A stretch of 30,662 nucleotides of DNA from CAZNKO01 sp964573855 (GCA_964573855.1 CAZNKO010000005.1:1-30662), one strand, 5' to 3'. Counted from the first letter of the stretch, positions 1-7,122 are shown. The notes: a model not told the origin generated them from the letters alone. A program made the numbers and translations.

Positions 1-1553
1 TCCTTCATGAATATCTCGTTGCCGGCGAGCGCTGGTTTGCCATCCACAATTCCTTGCACGCCCTTGCCGCCAATCGCTTCAAATTCTTCCACAGAAGGAA
101 TCTTGATCTTCTCGGCTTCGGCATGAGCAAGAACAGCCTTAGCGAGAGGATGTTCGGACATGGCCTCGAGCCCCGCCGCTACCGTCAACAATTCCTGTCC
201 TCTGTCCTCTGTCCCCTGTCCCCTGTCCCCCGTTCCCTGTTCCTCAACCACAACATCCGTCACCACCGGCTTCCCTTCCGTGAGCGTCCCGGTCTTGTCG
301 AACATCACGACATTCAGGTTCCGCCCGCGTTCAAGCGCTTCGCCGCTCTTGATTAAAATCCCTTCCTTCGCGCCGCGTCCGGTCCCGACAAGAATGGCGG
401 TCGGGGTCGCGAGCCCCAAGGCACACGGACAGGCGATCACGAGCACAGCCACAGCCGGAATGAACGACGCCGTAACATCGCGCGTTACAAGATACCAGAT
501 GATAAACGTCAGAACGGCGATCCCGATCACGATCGGCACAAAAATGCCGGAGATCGTGTCCGCAAGTTTTTGGATCGGCGCCTTCTTCTGCTGGGCTTCC
601 TCGACCAACTTCACGATTTGCGCCAGGACGGTGTTCCCCGCTTCTTTTTGTACCTCAACCGTCAATGCTCCTTGCTGGTTTAACGTCGCGCCGAACACGA
701 TGTCTCCAATTTTTTTCGACACCGGCATACTCTCCCCGGTCAGCATGGATTCATCAAGCGAAGAAACGCCGCCGCGGATCACCCCATCGAGCGGCACCTT
801 CTCACCCGGCTTTACAAGCACGCGATCACCGACTTTGAGCGCTTCCACCGGAACCTCTTCGGTCACGCCAGCGGCCGTCATACGATGAGCGGTCTTTGCT
901 CCAAGCTCGAGCAGTTTTGAGATGGCCTCGCTTGCCTTTCCTTTGCTCCGAGCCTCAAAGTAGCGGCCGAGCAGGATAAAGGCCGTAATGATGGCCGCGG
1001 TCTCGAAGTAGAGGGCGCCGCCCGTGAACATCTGCCACCAGCTGAAAAGGAGCGCCGCAAGCGTGCCCATAGAGATCAGCGAATCCATATTGGCTCGCCC
1101 ACGGATTGCAAGTTTTGCCGCCATGCGATGGAATTCCATGCCAGGCCAGAGCACGACGATACTTCCAAATATCCCCTGTAGCAAGAAGTTTGTGTTCATG
1201 CCTGCAATAAATCCTGTCGGTCCGATATTGGCGAGAATGAATGTTGGAATCCCGAATAGGAAAGCAACGAAGGTCTTCCGGAGTGCTGTCTTCATCTCCC
1301 CGTGCATCATGTGATCCTCCCCGCCCATCTCATGCGTTTGCTCATACGTCGGTACTTTGTAGCCCGTCTTCTCCACAACGGTATGCAGACCCATTTCATC
1401 AACCGTTTTCTCATCATAATCCACGGACGCTTTGGCGAGCGCGTAATTCACGTTCGCGTTTTTGACGCCCGACGTGGCGGCCAGCGCCTTTTCGATGTTC
1501 ACCGCGCACGAAGCGCAGTGCATCCCTTTGATCGGAAATGTTGTTGATTTCAT
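1..1553 (-). CDS. copA: Copper-translocating P1B-type ATPase (partial, 3' end beyond window)
   Basis: This heavy-metal ATPase probably exports Cu(I) across the cytoplasmic membrane. About 517 residues are visible, and the reading frame runs off the left edge before the ATP-hinge region ends. An N-terminal HMA domain has CASC at residues 13-16, followed by a His/Met-rich linker at about residues 72-92. Further along are the actuator TGES (about 271), the intramembrane CPC (about 374, diagnostic of Cu/Ag transporters), the phosphorylation motif DKTGT (about 418) and the SEHP motif of P1B pumps. The start is the ATG at 1553, just before the HMA domain. It lies downstream of the HMA-SafE fusion on the same strand, so the two are probably co-transcribed. 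Oddly, just after DKTGT it carries an in-frame Gly/Thr/Asp/Arg/Gln-rich stretch made of DNA heptamers (192-244). Family assignment is firm; the choice of Cu over Ag is inference. Confidence 0.95.
   Translation of the reverse strand, partial: MKSTTFPIKGMHCASCAVNIEKALAATSGVKNANVNYALAKASVDYDEKTVDEMGLHTVVEKTGYKVPTYEQTHEMGGEDHMMHGEMKTALRKTFVAFLFGIPTFILANIGPTGFIAGMNTNFLLQGIFGSIVVLWPGMEFHRMAAKLAIRGRANMDSLISMGTLAALLFSWWQMFTGGALYFETAAIITAFILLGRYFEARSKGKASEAISKLLELGAKTAHRMTAAGVTEEVPVEALKVGDRVLVKPGEKVPLDGVIRGGVSSLDESMLTGESMPVSKKIGDIVFGATLNQQGALTVEVQKEAGNTVLAQIVKLVEEAQQKKAPIQKLADTISGIFVPIVIGIAVLTFIIWYLVTRDVTASFIPAVAVLVIACPCALGLATPTAILVGTGRGAKEGILIKSGEALERGRNLNVVMFDKTGTLTEGKPVVTDVVVEEQGTGDRGQGTEDRGQELLTVAAGLEAMSEHPLAKAVLAHAEAEKIKIPSVEEFEAIGGKGVQGIVDGKPALAGNEIFMK
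192..244. repeat. Heptamer array (GGGACAG type) inside copA
   Basis: Tandem 7-nt units, read on the minus strand as GGGACAG or GAGGACA variants, lie in frame inside the ATPase just after the phosphorylation motif. Because three heptamers equal seven codons, the array encodes a seven-residue protein repeat (GTGDRGQ, GTEDRGQ). Similar GGGAACA heptamers lie in the coding sequences at 2815-2849 and 22264-22295. Confidence 0.85.
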
Positions 1554-1566
1554 AGAATTTATTTTG

Positions 1567-1692
1567 TGAGACTGTTGAAAAACTCCAGATGCTAGGCGCG
1601 GGGAAGCCAGCTGTCGAAACGTACTTAGACCGTACGTTGAGACAGTGGCGGGGCCCCGCAACGACGCAGATGGAGGAATTTCAACAGTCTCA
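1567..1692. repeat. 126-bp palindromic MITE-like element with 14-bp terminal inverted repeats
   Basis: The ends form a perfect 14-bp inverted repeat, TGAGACTGTTGAAA at 1567-1580 and its complement at 1679-1692, and the interior contains further short dyads. The element fills the space between the HMA-SafE fusion and copA. The right end supplies the TGA stop codon of the fusion gene (1690-1692). From memory, similar elements beginning GTTGAAAAACTCC occur in metagenomic genomes of unrelated phyla; that is recollection, not a search. Confidence 0.75.
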
Positions 1693-3066
1693 AGATTCGA
1701 CAATCATCGTGCCGCGGTACATCCCCATGGAACAACTGAACGTATATTTTCCTGGCTTTTTTGGGGTGAACGTAAGGGTATTCAATCCTGGCTGAAGCCG
1801 GGCCGCGATCCCGAATGCACGGGCGACCAGGGTGCTCGCGCATCCCATACTCCGGCCGCCATACACCTCCCAGCGCACGGGAGTGCCGGCCTTCACGCGA
1901 AGGACGTCAGGATTATATCCGTAAGCTCCGTTCACCTCCATCTGGATCACCTGTTCTCCATTCACGAGCGTGGGGCCCTTGGCCACCTGCTGGGCGGAAC
2001 TCGAGGGAATATTCACGTTCCATCCGAGAAGGGCCGCACCGTTTGCAACATTTGTGAACCCCAAGACAAGGACGATGGCGCCAGCCAGACGCGTGAGATA
2101 TTTGAGTGTTTTGCCCTTTGCCGAAGACATCACGACCCCAACTCCAAGAAGCGCTGGGAGAGTTCCGAGTGCAAATACCAACATGATCGTTGCGGCCGCA
2201 AGCGGGTTTCCCGTCGAGAGGGCGAGAAGCTGCATGGATTGAGTGAACCCGCAGGGCAGGAAGAACGTCGCAGCTCCGAGGACAAACGGTACATGCGGCT
2301 TTTCCGATTCGCTCAAGTCGTGGATTTTATGCGCGAGCCATTTCGGCGGGCGCAGGACGTTGAAGCTGGCCGGAAGAACCTCGAGCAGGTTCACGCCAAG
2401 CCCAATCATGAAGATCGCGATGACGAGAACGAGAAGGCCATTGACGCCCGTTGAAAGCGACACGGCTTTTCCGATAAGACCGATGACCGCCCCAAAACCA
2501 GCAAAACCAACCAACCGCCCCGCGTTGAAGAGGAGAAGCGGCCGGATCTTCGCGGACAGCGACATGGCTTCTTTGGCCTTGGCGAGATTGGAAGAAACCG
2601 CGGCGACAAGGCCACTCACAACGGCGGTGCAGGATGAAAACGCGGCTACAAGGCCGATCACAAATACGGCCCCAAGCCCGCTCGCCTGCTCCACCGTAGG
2701 CGAGAACGTCAAGACACCGAAGCGCTTGAGGAGCAGATACATGCCCCACACAAGCAGGATCGTGCCGCCCAGCCGCCCCCAGCTGAACCGCCGCGGAGCA
2801 TCTTCCGATCCTGTTTCATGTTCCTTGTTCCCTGTTCCCTCTTCCTTATCCAGAAACTTAAACCGGTACCCATGGCTTCCGACCAAATGTTCGAGATCCT
2901 GCGGCTTCACTTTCACGCCATCCGCAACGGTCAAAGTCACCTTGCCGCTCGTGTGGGACGCCTCGACTTTTTCAACCCCAGGAATTGTTTTCAATTCTCT
3001 CTCAAGCAAAATCTCACAGCTCGCACAGGTGGTTCCGGATACGGAGAAATGCAGTTGTTTTGACAT
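1690..3066 (-). CDS. HMA / SafE-DsbD-like membrane protein / cupredoxin fusion
   Basis: This 458-residue protein combines three metal-handling modules. Residues 4-72 are an HMA domain with CASC at 14-17. A polytopic membrane domain of the SafE/CcdA-DsbD type follows (about 105-350), with one cysteine in each half (FSSCTAVVSG and FFLPCGFTQS). The C-terminus (about 375-458) is a cupredoxin-like beta domain with the candidate ligand cluster FSCSMGMYRGTM plus a Cys at GCAS; Met replaces the usual His. Known relatives are annotated as sulfite exporter TauE/SafE family with HMA domain. With copA next door, Cu(I) delivery or resistance is the best inference. A GGGAACA heptamer insert encodes about residues 74-90, between the HMA domain and the first membrane helix. 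The TGA stop comes from the palindromic element at 1567-1692. Confidence 0.88.
   Translation of the reverse strand: MSKQLHFSVSGTTCASCEILLERELKTIPGVEKVEASHTSGKVTLTVADGVKVKPQDLEHLVGSHGYRFKFLDKEEGTGNKEHETGSEDAPRRFSWGRLGGTILLVWGMYLLLKRFGVLTFSPTVEQASGLGAVFVIGLVAAFSSCTAVVSGLVAAVSSNLAKAKEAMSLSAKIRPLLLFNAGRLVGFAGFGAVIGLIGKAVSLSTGVNGLLVLVIAIFMIGLGVNLLEVLPASFNVLRPPKWLAHKIHDLSESEKPHVPFVLGAATFFLPCGFTQSMQLLALSTGNPLAAATIMLVFALGTLPALLGVGVVMSSAKGKTLKYLTRLAGAIVLVLGFTNVANGAALLGWNVNIPSSSAQQVAKGPTLVNGEQVIQMEVNGAYGYNPDVLRVKAGTPVRWEVYGGRSMGCASTLVARAFGIAARLQPGLNTLTFTPKKPGKYTFSCSMGMYRGTMIVES
2815..2849. repeat. Heptamer array (GGGAACA type) inside the HMA-SafE fusion
   Basis: Degenerate 7-nt units (GGGAACA, AGGAACA, TGAAACA on the minus strand) are translated in frame as EEGTGNKEHETGSED. 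They form a hydrophilic linker between the HMA domain and the membrane domain. This is the same repeat family as in copA and typA. Confidence 0.75.
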
Positions 3067-3115
3067 ACAAAAAGGAATAAATACAAACCCTTCAGAACGA
3101 CGAAAGGATGCGTAC

Positions 3116-3463
3116 TTATTCCCGTTTCACGATGGTGAGGATTGTTCGAGAATCGCGGAAAACGGTGCGCGCTTCAACCGGACGAGCGTAGGCAAAAGAA
3201 AGACGCGGGAGGAAAAATGCCGCAACAAGAGCCACGATCGTCCAGGATCCGATCGTGAAGAGCTGCTGCCATGGCAGTTGTTCGATTGAGGACGTGAGAC
3301 AATGCGTAACACACGAGACGCTTGGCCCCCCACAGGAAACGTCCATGCATTCGCCTTCTGCATGATTCATGGCGCCCATATCAAACGTCCGACTCAAAGC
3401 CGGAAAGCCGAAGCCGAACGCCAGAATGATGCTCAAAATCGCTAGAAGACGCATGGACTTCAT
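3116..3463 (-). CDS. Small Cys/Met/His-rich membrane protein, probable copper-site accessory
   Basis: This 115-residue protein is not a family I recognise. A hydrophobic segment at residues 4-24 looks like a signal anchor. A short extracytoplasmic stretch follows, rich in possible metal ligands: MGAMNHAEGECM, then cysteines spaced CX4CX6CX3C. A second transmembrane helix (about 67-88) and a basic tail end the protein. The start is the ATG at 3463 (MKSMRLL), because a long upstream extension in the same frame is Arg-rich shadow sequence. It sits between the DoxX-like gene and the HMA-SafE fusion on the same strand, 26 and 49 nt from them. Ligand content and position suggest binding or sensing copper outside the membrane; that is inference only. 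Confidence 0.7.
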   Translation of the reverse strand: MKSMRLLAILSIILAFGFGFPALSRTFDMGAMNHAEGECMDVSCGGPSVSCVTHCLTSSIEQLPWQQLFTIGSWTIVALVAAFFLPRLSFAYARPVEARTVFRDSRTILTIVKRE

Positions 3464-3489
3464 AACACATTCAGTAAACCACAAAATGG

Positions 3490-3873
3490 CTATTTGATCC
3501 ACTCCTTTCCGTTTTTTGGCCAGCCGCGGTGGAGGAGCAGGGCGAGCGGAGCGCCCCAGTTTGCCCAGCGCTCCACAAAATCCAAAAAGGACTCCCCGAC
3601 CACGGGACGGACAACGGCCGTGGCCAGTCCCCAAAACGCGGCCCAAAGCAATGCAATCCGCATCGGATAAAACAAGACAAGAAGCGCCACGAACACGTCG
3701 AGGGCGCCGATCGCGAACACCATCTGCGCTCCGGCCTCTGGCGTAACACCAAAGAGCTCCACCATCCAGCCGATCCACGACTGCTTCCCTTGAAGCGCGA
3801 GGGTCCCATGACCCAAAAACTCGCCGAACACGGCAACGCGAAGCACCCACTCGACGGTGAGATATTTTTTCAT
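3490..3873 (-). CDS. DoxX-like small integral membrane protein
   Basis: This 127-residue, very hydrophobic protein has about four transmembrane helices and begins MKKYLTVEWVLRVAVFGEF. The layout (helix 1 with an Arg-containing amphipathic start, then three closely spaced helices and a short basic tail) resembles small DoxX-like proteins, but I see no catalytic motif. The start is the ATG at 3873; an upstream in-frame extension runs into the end of the NMN adenylyltransferase gene and is basic and unlikely. It begins 17 nt after the stop of the adenylyltransferase gene and is followed by the Cys-rich membrane protein, so it probably belongs to the copper transcription unit. Confidence 0.7.
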   Translation of the reverse strand: MKKYLTVEWVLRVAVFGEFLGHGTLALQGKQSWIGWMVELFGVTPEAGAQMVFAIGALDVFVALLVLFYPMRIALLWAAFWGLATAVVRPVVGESFLDFVERWANWGAPLALLLHRGWPKNGKEWIK

Positions 3874-3889
3874 ATTCAAAACGAAAGAA

Positions 3890-4396
3890 TTATTTTTTGA
3901 TTCGGCTGACCCCTTCGATGGCCTCAATCGAGGCCGCGACCTCGTCGGGAACAAGCGCCTTCCAATCGCCGCTGGATTTTATCCGTGCCCGCACGTCTGT
4001 GGCACTCACCCCGGGCACTTCCTTGATCCACTTGATCTCCGGCCCCTTCCCTTCAAAACATTTCTTCGTATGTTCGTTGCCGGTCCAAATCTGATGGACC
4101 GGGCCCTCGGAAAGTTCGAGTATTTTTTTGGCCCATTCCTCGTCGCTCGGCATGTCCGGCACTTCGACGAATACAATATCGAACCTTGGGATGATATCCT
4201 TGCCCTGGAGCGCGCGCTGGATCATGTCGCGCCGCTCGGCGGCCGTGAACGGATTCTCGGCCGTGTTTCCCTCTTGCGCACTGCAAATCGCGATCACAAT
4301 CCGGCTGCACATCTTCGTCATGCCCTGAATCACAAGCATGTGACCATTGTGGAACGGCTGGAAACGCCCTGGAAAAAGCCCGGTCGGCTTGGCCAT
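3890..4396 (-). CDS. Nicotinamide-nucleotide adenylyltransferase, NadM type
   Basis: This enzyme would join NMN and ATP to give NAD+ in the cytoplasm. The 168-residue product starts MAKPTGLFPGRFQPFHNGH, with the nucleotidyltransferase HxGH motif at 16-19. Near the C-terminus it has VSATDVRARI, matching the second nucleotide-binding motif (ISxTxxR). Size and motifs fit the archaeal-like NadM family rather than bacterial NadD. The start is the ATG at 4396, since extension upstream would translate the palindromic element at 4394-4500. The ATG is part of the CATA that borders that element. No Shine-Dalgarno is visible, and the base of the element's closing helix sits two bases from the start codon. 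Confidence 0.9.
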   Translation of the reverse strand: MAKPTGLFPGRFQPFHNGHMLVIQGMTKMCSRIVIAICSAQEGNTAENPFTAAERRDMIQRALQGKDIIPRFDIVFVEVPDMPSDEEWAKKILELSEGPVHQIWTGNEHTKKCFEGKGPEIKWIKEVPGVSATDVRARIKSSGDWKALVPDEVAASIEAIEGVSRIKK

Positions 4397-4500
4397 ACCC
4401 CGTACTACAACACTGGTGGAACACCAATGATTATCATATTTAGACAACTAATTTACTGCTACAGCCTACTGTCCTTGTGAGAGTTGTAGTACGGGGCATA
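4394..4500. repeat. CATA-CCCCGT...ACGGGG-CATA structured element, copy 1
   Basis: A perfect 14-bp inverted repeat (4398-4411 and 4483-4496, CCCCGTACTACAAC at the left) is bracketed by direct CATA tetramers (4394-4397 and 4497-4500). An internal hairpin, TGGTG-gaa-CACCA, lies at 4414-4426. A near copy is at 16194-16302, and a form with a different stem sequence is at 28840-28973. On the minus strand the element is the 5' leader of the NMN adenylyltransferase gene, whose ATG is formed by the left CATA. Confidence 0.85.
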
Positions 4501-4523
4501 TCGCTTCCAGAATAACAAAATTT

Positions 4524-4555
4524 CTCCCCCTTTCCAAGGGGGAGTTAGAGGGGGT
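4524..4555. repeat. CTCCCCCTTT...AAGGGGGAG palindromic repeat, simple copy
   Basis: A 32-bp repeat with the arms CTCCCCC and GGGGGAG, followed by TTAGAGGGGGT, lies just upstream of the phosphoribosyltransferase gene. The same sequence, enlarged by 30 bp, recurs inside that gene at 4620-4681. Confidence 0.85.
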
Positions 4556-4568
4556 ACCCTCCCCTTGT

Positions 4569-5300
4569 ATGCTCTTCCGCGACCGCCAAGACGCCGGGCA
4601 AAAACTCGCCGCCGCGATTCTCCCCCTTTTTCCGCCAAAGGCGGATCCCGCTCTGCGGGACAAGGGGGAGTTAGAGGGGGTTACCGATGAAGTCGTCATT
4701 GTTGGTCTTCCCCGCGGGGGCGTCATCGTCGCTGCGGAAATGGCGAAAGCGCTCGGCCTCCCCCTCGACATTATCGTGCCGCGAAAAATCGGCGCGGAAG
4801 GAAATCCGGAATACGCAATCGGGGCGATCACCGAAACCGGCGATGCAATCTGGAACGAGAGGGAGCGAAGAGCCGCGAACCCGGCGTATCTCAAACGCGT
4901 TGTGGCAGAAGAACAGGCAGAGGCCAAACGGCGACTGGATCTTTACCGCCAAGGCCGCCCGCCGCGCGATCTGAAAGACAAAACCGTTATCCTCGTGGAC
5001 GATGGGATTGCGACCGGCCTCACGATGCTTGCCGCTATCAAAACCGCGCGCGCCGAAGGCGCAAACCGCGTCATTGCCGCCTCCCCTGTCGCGGCCGCGG
5101 ATACAACCGAAAAGCTCAAAACAATGGCGGATGATCTTGTCGTCCTCGACACTCCGGCCTCCTTCGGCGCCGTCGGCGAATTCTACGAACATTTTGACCA
5201 AACAACGGATGAAGAAGTTATGGCTCTTTTATCCCCTGAGCGAAGGCCAGATATCCATTCGACAAGCTCAGGAAATATCTGGCCGAAGTCGAAGGGCTAA
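4569..5300 (+). CDS. Phosphoribosyltransferase, COG1926-like, with in-frame repeat insertions
   Basis: This predicted type I phosphoribosyltransferase (243 residues) has a PRPP-binding motif VILVDDGIATGLTM at about residues 139-152 and an LPRGGVIVAAE loop at about 47-57. These and the N-terminal FRDRQDAGQKLA match the COG1926 family, whose substrate is unknown. Between LAAAIL and VVIVGLPRGG the usual short linker is replaced by about 21 residues translated from the palindromic repeat at 4620-4681. The last 22 or so residues (from about 5235) are translated from another dispersed repeat containing TTCGACAAGCTCAGG, which also supplies the stop region. The start is the ATG at 4569. No good Shine-Dalgarno is visible, and no co-directional partner gene is evident. 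Confidence 0.88.
   Translation: MLFRDRQDAGQKLAAAILPLFPPKADPALRDKGELEGVTDEVVIVGLPRGGVIVAAEMAKALGLPLDIIVPRKIGAEGNPEYAIGAITETGDAIWNERERRAANPAYLKRVVAEEQAEAKRRLDLYRQGRPPRDLKDKTVILVDDGIATGLTMLAAIKTARAEGANRVIAASPVAAADTTEKLKTMADDLVVLDTPASFGAVGEFYEHFDQTTDEEVMALLSPERRPDIHSTSSGNIWPKSKG
4620..4681 (+). repeat. In-frame nested palindromic repeat inside the phosphoribosyltransferase
   Basis: This is the same outer repeat as 4524-4555, but interrupted at 4630-4660 by two further hairpins, TCCGCC-aaa-GGCGGA and TCCCGC-tct-GCGGGA. The net length difference of 30 bp keeps the reading frame. It encodes LPLFPPKADPALRDKGELEG. It is analogous in concept to Rickettsia palindromic elements, which also insert in frame into coding sequence. 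Confidence 0.88.
5235..5298 (+). repeat. Dispersed TTCGACAAGCTCAGG repeat forming the C-terminus of the phosphoribosyltransferase
   Basis: The arms GGCCAGATAT (5246-5255) and ATATCTGGCC flank TTCGACAAGCTCAGG, making a long imperfect hairpin. It is translated as the tail RRPDIHSTSSGNIWPKSKG. The core recurs in typA at about 22118-22142 and, degenerate, downstream of tRNA-Lys at 25120-25141. Confidence 0.75.
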
Positions 5301-5337
5301 TTGTGCTTTACTTTAGCCAAAATAGGGCCTCAACCTA

Positions 5338-5366
5338 TTGACAAAAGCCTTAAAATATGGTAACAT
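5338..5366 (+). promoter_or_regulatory. Sigma70-type promoter for the lipoprotein gene
   Basis: TTGACA at 5338-5343, a 17-bp spacer and TAACAT at 5361-5366 form a near-consensus promoter in the space after the phosphoribosyltransferase gene. It reads toward the lipoprotein gene through a leader of about 140 nt. Confidence 0.75.
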
Positions 5367-5390
5367 TCTTTTCTTAAAATGAGTTAAAAA

Positions 5391-5446
5391 GAAGGAGGGA
5401 ATGCCCGCGTTTGTTGAGAGATTCCTCCCGATAATCGCGGGCTTTT
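5391..5446 (+). promoter_or_regulatory. Leader with strong ribosome site and possible attenuator hairpin
   Basis: AAGAAGGAGGGA (5389-5400) abuts an ATG at 5401 that is in frame with the lipoprotein. Directly after it, GCCCGCG (5403-5409) pairs with CGCGGGC (5436-5442), followed by TTTT. This could be a leader peptide plus terminator or attenuator, or a hairpin covering a start. The loop is long (26 nt), so the evidence is moderate. Confidence 0.4.
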
Positions 5447-5514
5447 CTGTCAAAGAGAAGCTTGGAGTTCTTCACAACCAAAACCCTAGAGCCCCGATGG
5501 GGCAAGGAGAAGAC

Positions 5515-6960
5515 GTGAAAAACACGATGCTGTTCACGGCGGCCCTGTCCGCCACGCTGTTCGCCTGCGGCTCGGAGAAGATCATCGAACGCAAGACCGA
5601 AAAGGAAGTGGTCGTGACGAAGGTGGTCTTCGTCTGCGCCGATCAGTCGCAGGTCGAGGATCCGCGCACCTGCCCGCCCGGTCCGATCGAGGAAGTTCCG
5701 GTGTATGTGTGCACGATCGACGGCCGTGAGGTCGCCGACCCGAACATGTGCCCCGAATGGACCCTCTCCTGCCCGGAGGGAACAACAGCCTTCGGGAACA
5801 CTCAGACGGGTGAGAGGGGCTGCAGCTACAATGCGACGTGCCACGAGGGGTGGGCCTACGAGCCCTCCACAAGCACGTGCAAGAAGTACTGCGCACCCGG
5901 TGAGACGTTAGATGCGGACGGTATCAACTGCGTCAACGTCTACAAGCCGGTCGTGATGTTCAGTCACGCAGACGATGACGGCGGAAGTGTCCGCTCGATC
6001 ATGGCTGGTGAAGAGGCAGAGCTGTTCGATCTCGTCGTCCAGACGAACATCTACGGAGTCCCTGTCTGGTACGTCGGTTTCCAACTGGATCTCGGTGTCG
6101 AAGTTTCGGGGACGATCATCTGGTCGCCCACGGCCGCTGAGGTGCTTCAGCACCGGATCGGTCTGTGCATCCTGCGCGACACAGATGGCCGAGTCGTGGC
6201 TGGTCCGTCCGTGCTCACAAACAGCAGTGGAGAGGCCAACGTGGAGTTCAGGGATACGTTCACCGTGTCCCGCTCCAAGCTCCTCTTCCTCGCCTGTGAG
6301 ACGTCGTGGGATACGGACGAGCCGTTCTACGTGGCCGCACGACTGGTCAGCATCGGAGCCGGGGAACAGTGGCAAACACCCGACATCCGATTCGCTGGGC
6401 TGAACAACGAGCACCGGCACCGCGTGCACGTTGAACCGCGACCGGCGAACGACCCGTTCGTACCGTCGGGACCGATCGTCAGTCTCGCCACCGGTTCGCC
6501 GTCCGGGGCGGCCGTACCGAGCTTCAACATGGAGATCCTGCGATTCGGGGTGTTCGCATCCATCGGAGAGTCCTACGAAATTTCAGGTGTGATGTTGGAC
6601 GCCACGACGACCGACAATGCTGGGACGGGATGGTTCGATTGCAACGAGATGGTCGGATCAACCCTCCTCAATGTCCTCGATTCCGGGTGGGGCCCGCAGT
6701 TCGTAGTGCCCCGCTGCACGAAGGAAGGTACGCGGCTCCATGCTGTGTACTCGGCAGCCGAGGGGATGCACGTTGTGACGGAGAACGACCCCCTCACGCT
6801 GTCGCTCCGCGCAGACACGACAAGAGCTAGTGCGAGCCAAGATGACGTCATCCGTATCGACGTCGTTGGTCTCTGCTGGCGCGATCTCGTGACCGCCGAG
6901 GACACGTGTTCAAGCAGCATTCGGCACCTCCCCGTCATCGGCGGGACGCTCGAGTTCTAA
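5515..6960 (+). CDS. Cys-rich surface lipoprotein with two beta-sandwich-like domains
   Basis: This 481-residue exported lipoprotein has no family I recognise. A signal peptide ends in the lipobox LFAC with the lipidated Cys at residue 18. A charged stalk (EKIIERKTEKEVVV) follows. Two short repeats come next, VFVCADQSQVEDPRTCP and VYVCTIDGREVADPNMCP, then a further Cys-rich segment to about residue 140. The rest looks like two related beta-rich domains (AELFDLVVQTNIYGVPVWYVGFQL and EILRFGVFASIGESYEISGVML). The start is the GTG at 5515, preceded by AAGGAG; the frame is open back to an ATG at 5401, but that would bury the lipobox at residue 56. It has its own promoter (5338) and terminator (7036). 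A role in adhesion or host contact is speculation. Confidence 0.75.
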   Translation: MKNTMLFTAALSATLFACGSEKIIERKTEKEVVVTKVVFVCADQSQVEDPRTCPPGPIEEVPVYVCTIDGREVADPNMCPEWTLSCPEGTTAFGNTQTGERGCSYNATCHEGWAYEPSTSTCKKYCAPGETLDADGINCVNVYKPVVMFSHADDDGGSVRSIMAGEEAELFDLVVQTNIYGVPVWYVGFQLDLGVEVSGTIIWSPTAAEVLQHRIGLCILRDTDGRVVAGPSVLTNSSGEANVEFRDTFTVSRSKLLFLACETSWDTDEPFYVAARLVSIGAGEQWQTPDIRFAGLNNEHRHRVHVEPRPANDPFVPSGPIVSLATGSPSGAAVPSFNMEILRFGVFASIGESYEISGVMLDATTTDNAGTGWFDCNEMVGSTLLNVLDSGWGPQFVVPRCTKEGTRLHAVYSAAEGMHVVTENDPLTLSLRADTTRASASQDDVIRIDVVGLCWRDLVTAEDTCSSSIRHLPVIGGTLEF

Positions 6961-6977
6961 CCCTCCTGCGCGTACAA

Positions 6978-7012
6978 CCCGCCTTCGCTCATTCGAGCTA
7001 CGGCGGGCAGGC
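6978..7012. repeat. Palindromic CCCGCC...GGCGGG repeat
   Basis: CCCGCC (6978-6983) and GGCGGG (7002-7007) flank partly complementary TTCGCT/AGCTAC, followed by CAGGC. It lies between the lipoprotein stop and its terminator. It looks like one of the dispersed palindromic repeats of this genome, but only this copy is clear here. Confidence 0.45.
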
Positions 7013-7035
7013 GCGCGCGGTCGAGGACTCTCTAC

Positions 7036-7080
7036 ACCGGCGGTGGTGAAGCGCAACGCTTCCCCCGCCGGTTTTTCTTT
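7036..7080 (+). terminator. Intrinsic terminator of the lipoprotein gene
   Basis: ACCGGCGG (7036-7043) pairs with CCGCCGGT (7065-7072), with an inner GAAGCG/CGCTTC helix, and is followed by TTTTCTTTT. Confidence 0.85.
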
Positions 7081-7116
7081 TCCATCAAATAGGCCATATG
7101 GAACTTTTGGCTGTCA
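7077..7116 (-). repeat. Downstream copy of the promoter-operator repeat of PaaX/Cas2-like gene 1
   Basis: This 40-bp block matches 7640-7679 at 31 of 40 ungapped positions and in the same orientation. It starts 7 nt after the gene's stop codon. It contains CCATATGG (7094-7101) and TTGGCTGTCAT. Read on the minus strand it keeps the ATGACA -35-like hexamer, but the -10 position is degraded (CCTATT). Confidence 0.8.
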
Positions 7117-7122
7117 TCCTCT

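Noticed and set aside
2243..3289. 348-residue open frame on the plus strand
   Set aside because: It is antisense to the HMA-SafE fusion, which has clear domain motifs.
3464..3850. N-terminal extension of the Cys-rich membrane protein to 3850
   Set aside because: The extension is Arg-rich and overlaps the DoxX-like gene in another frame; the signal-anchor start at 3463 fits better.
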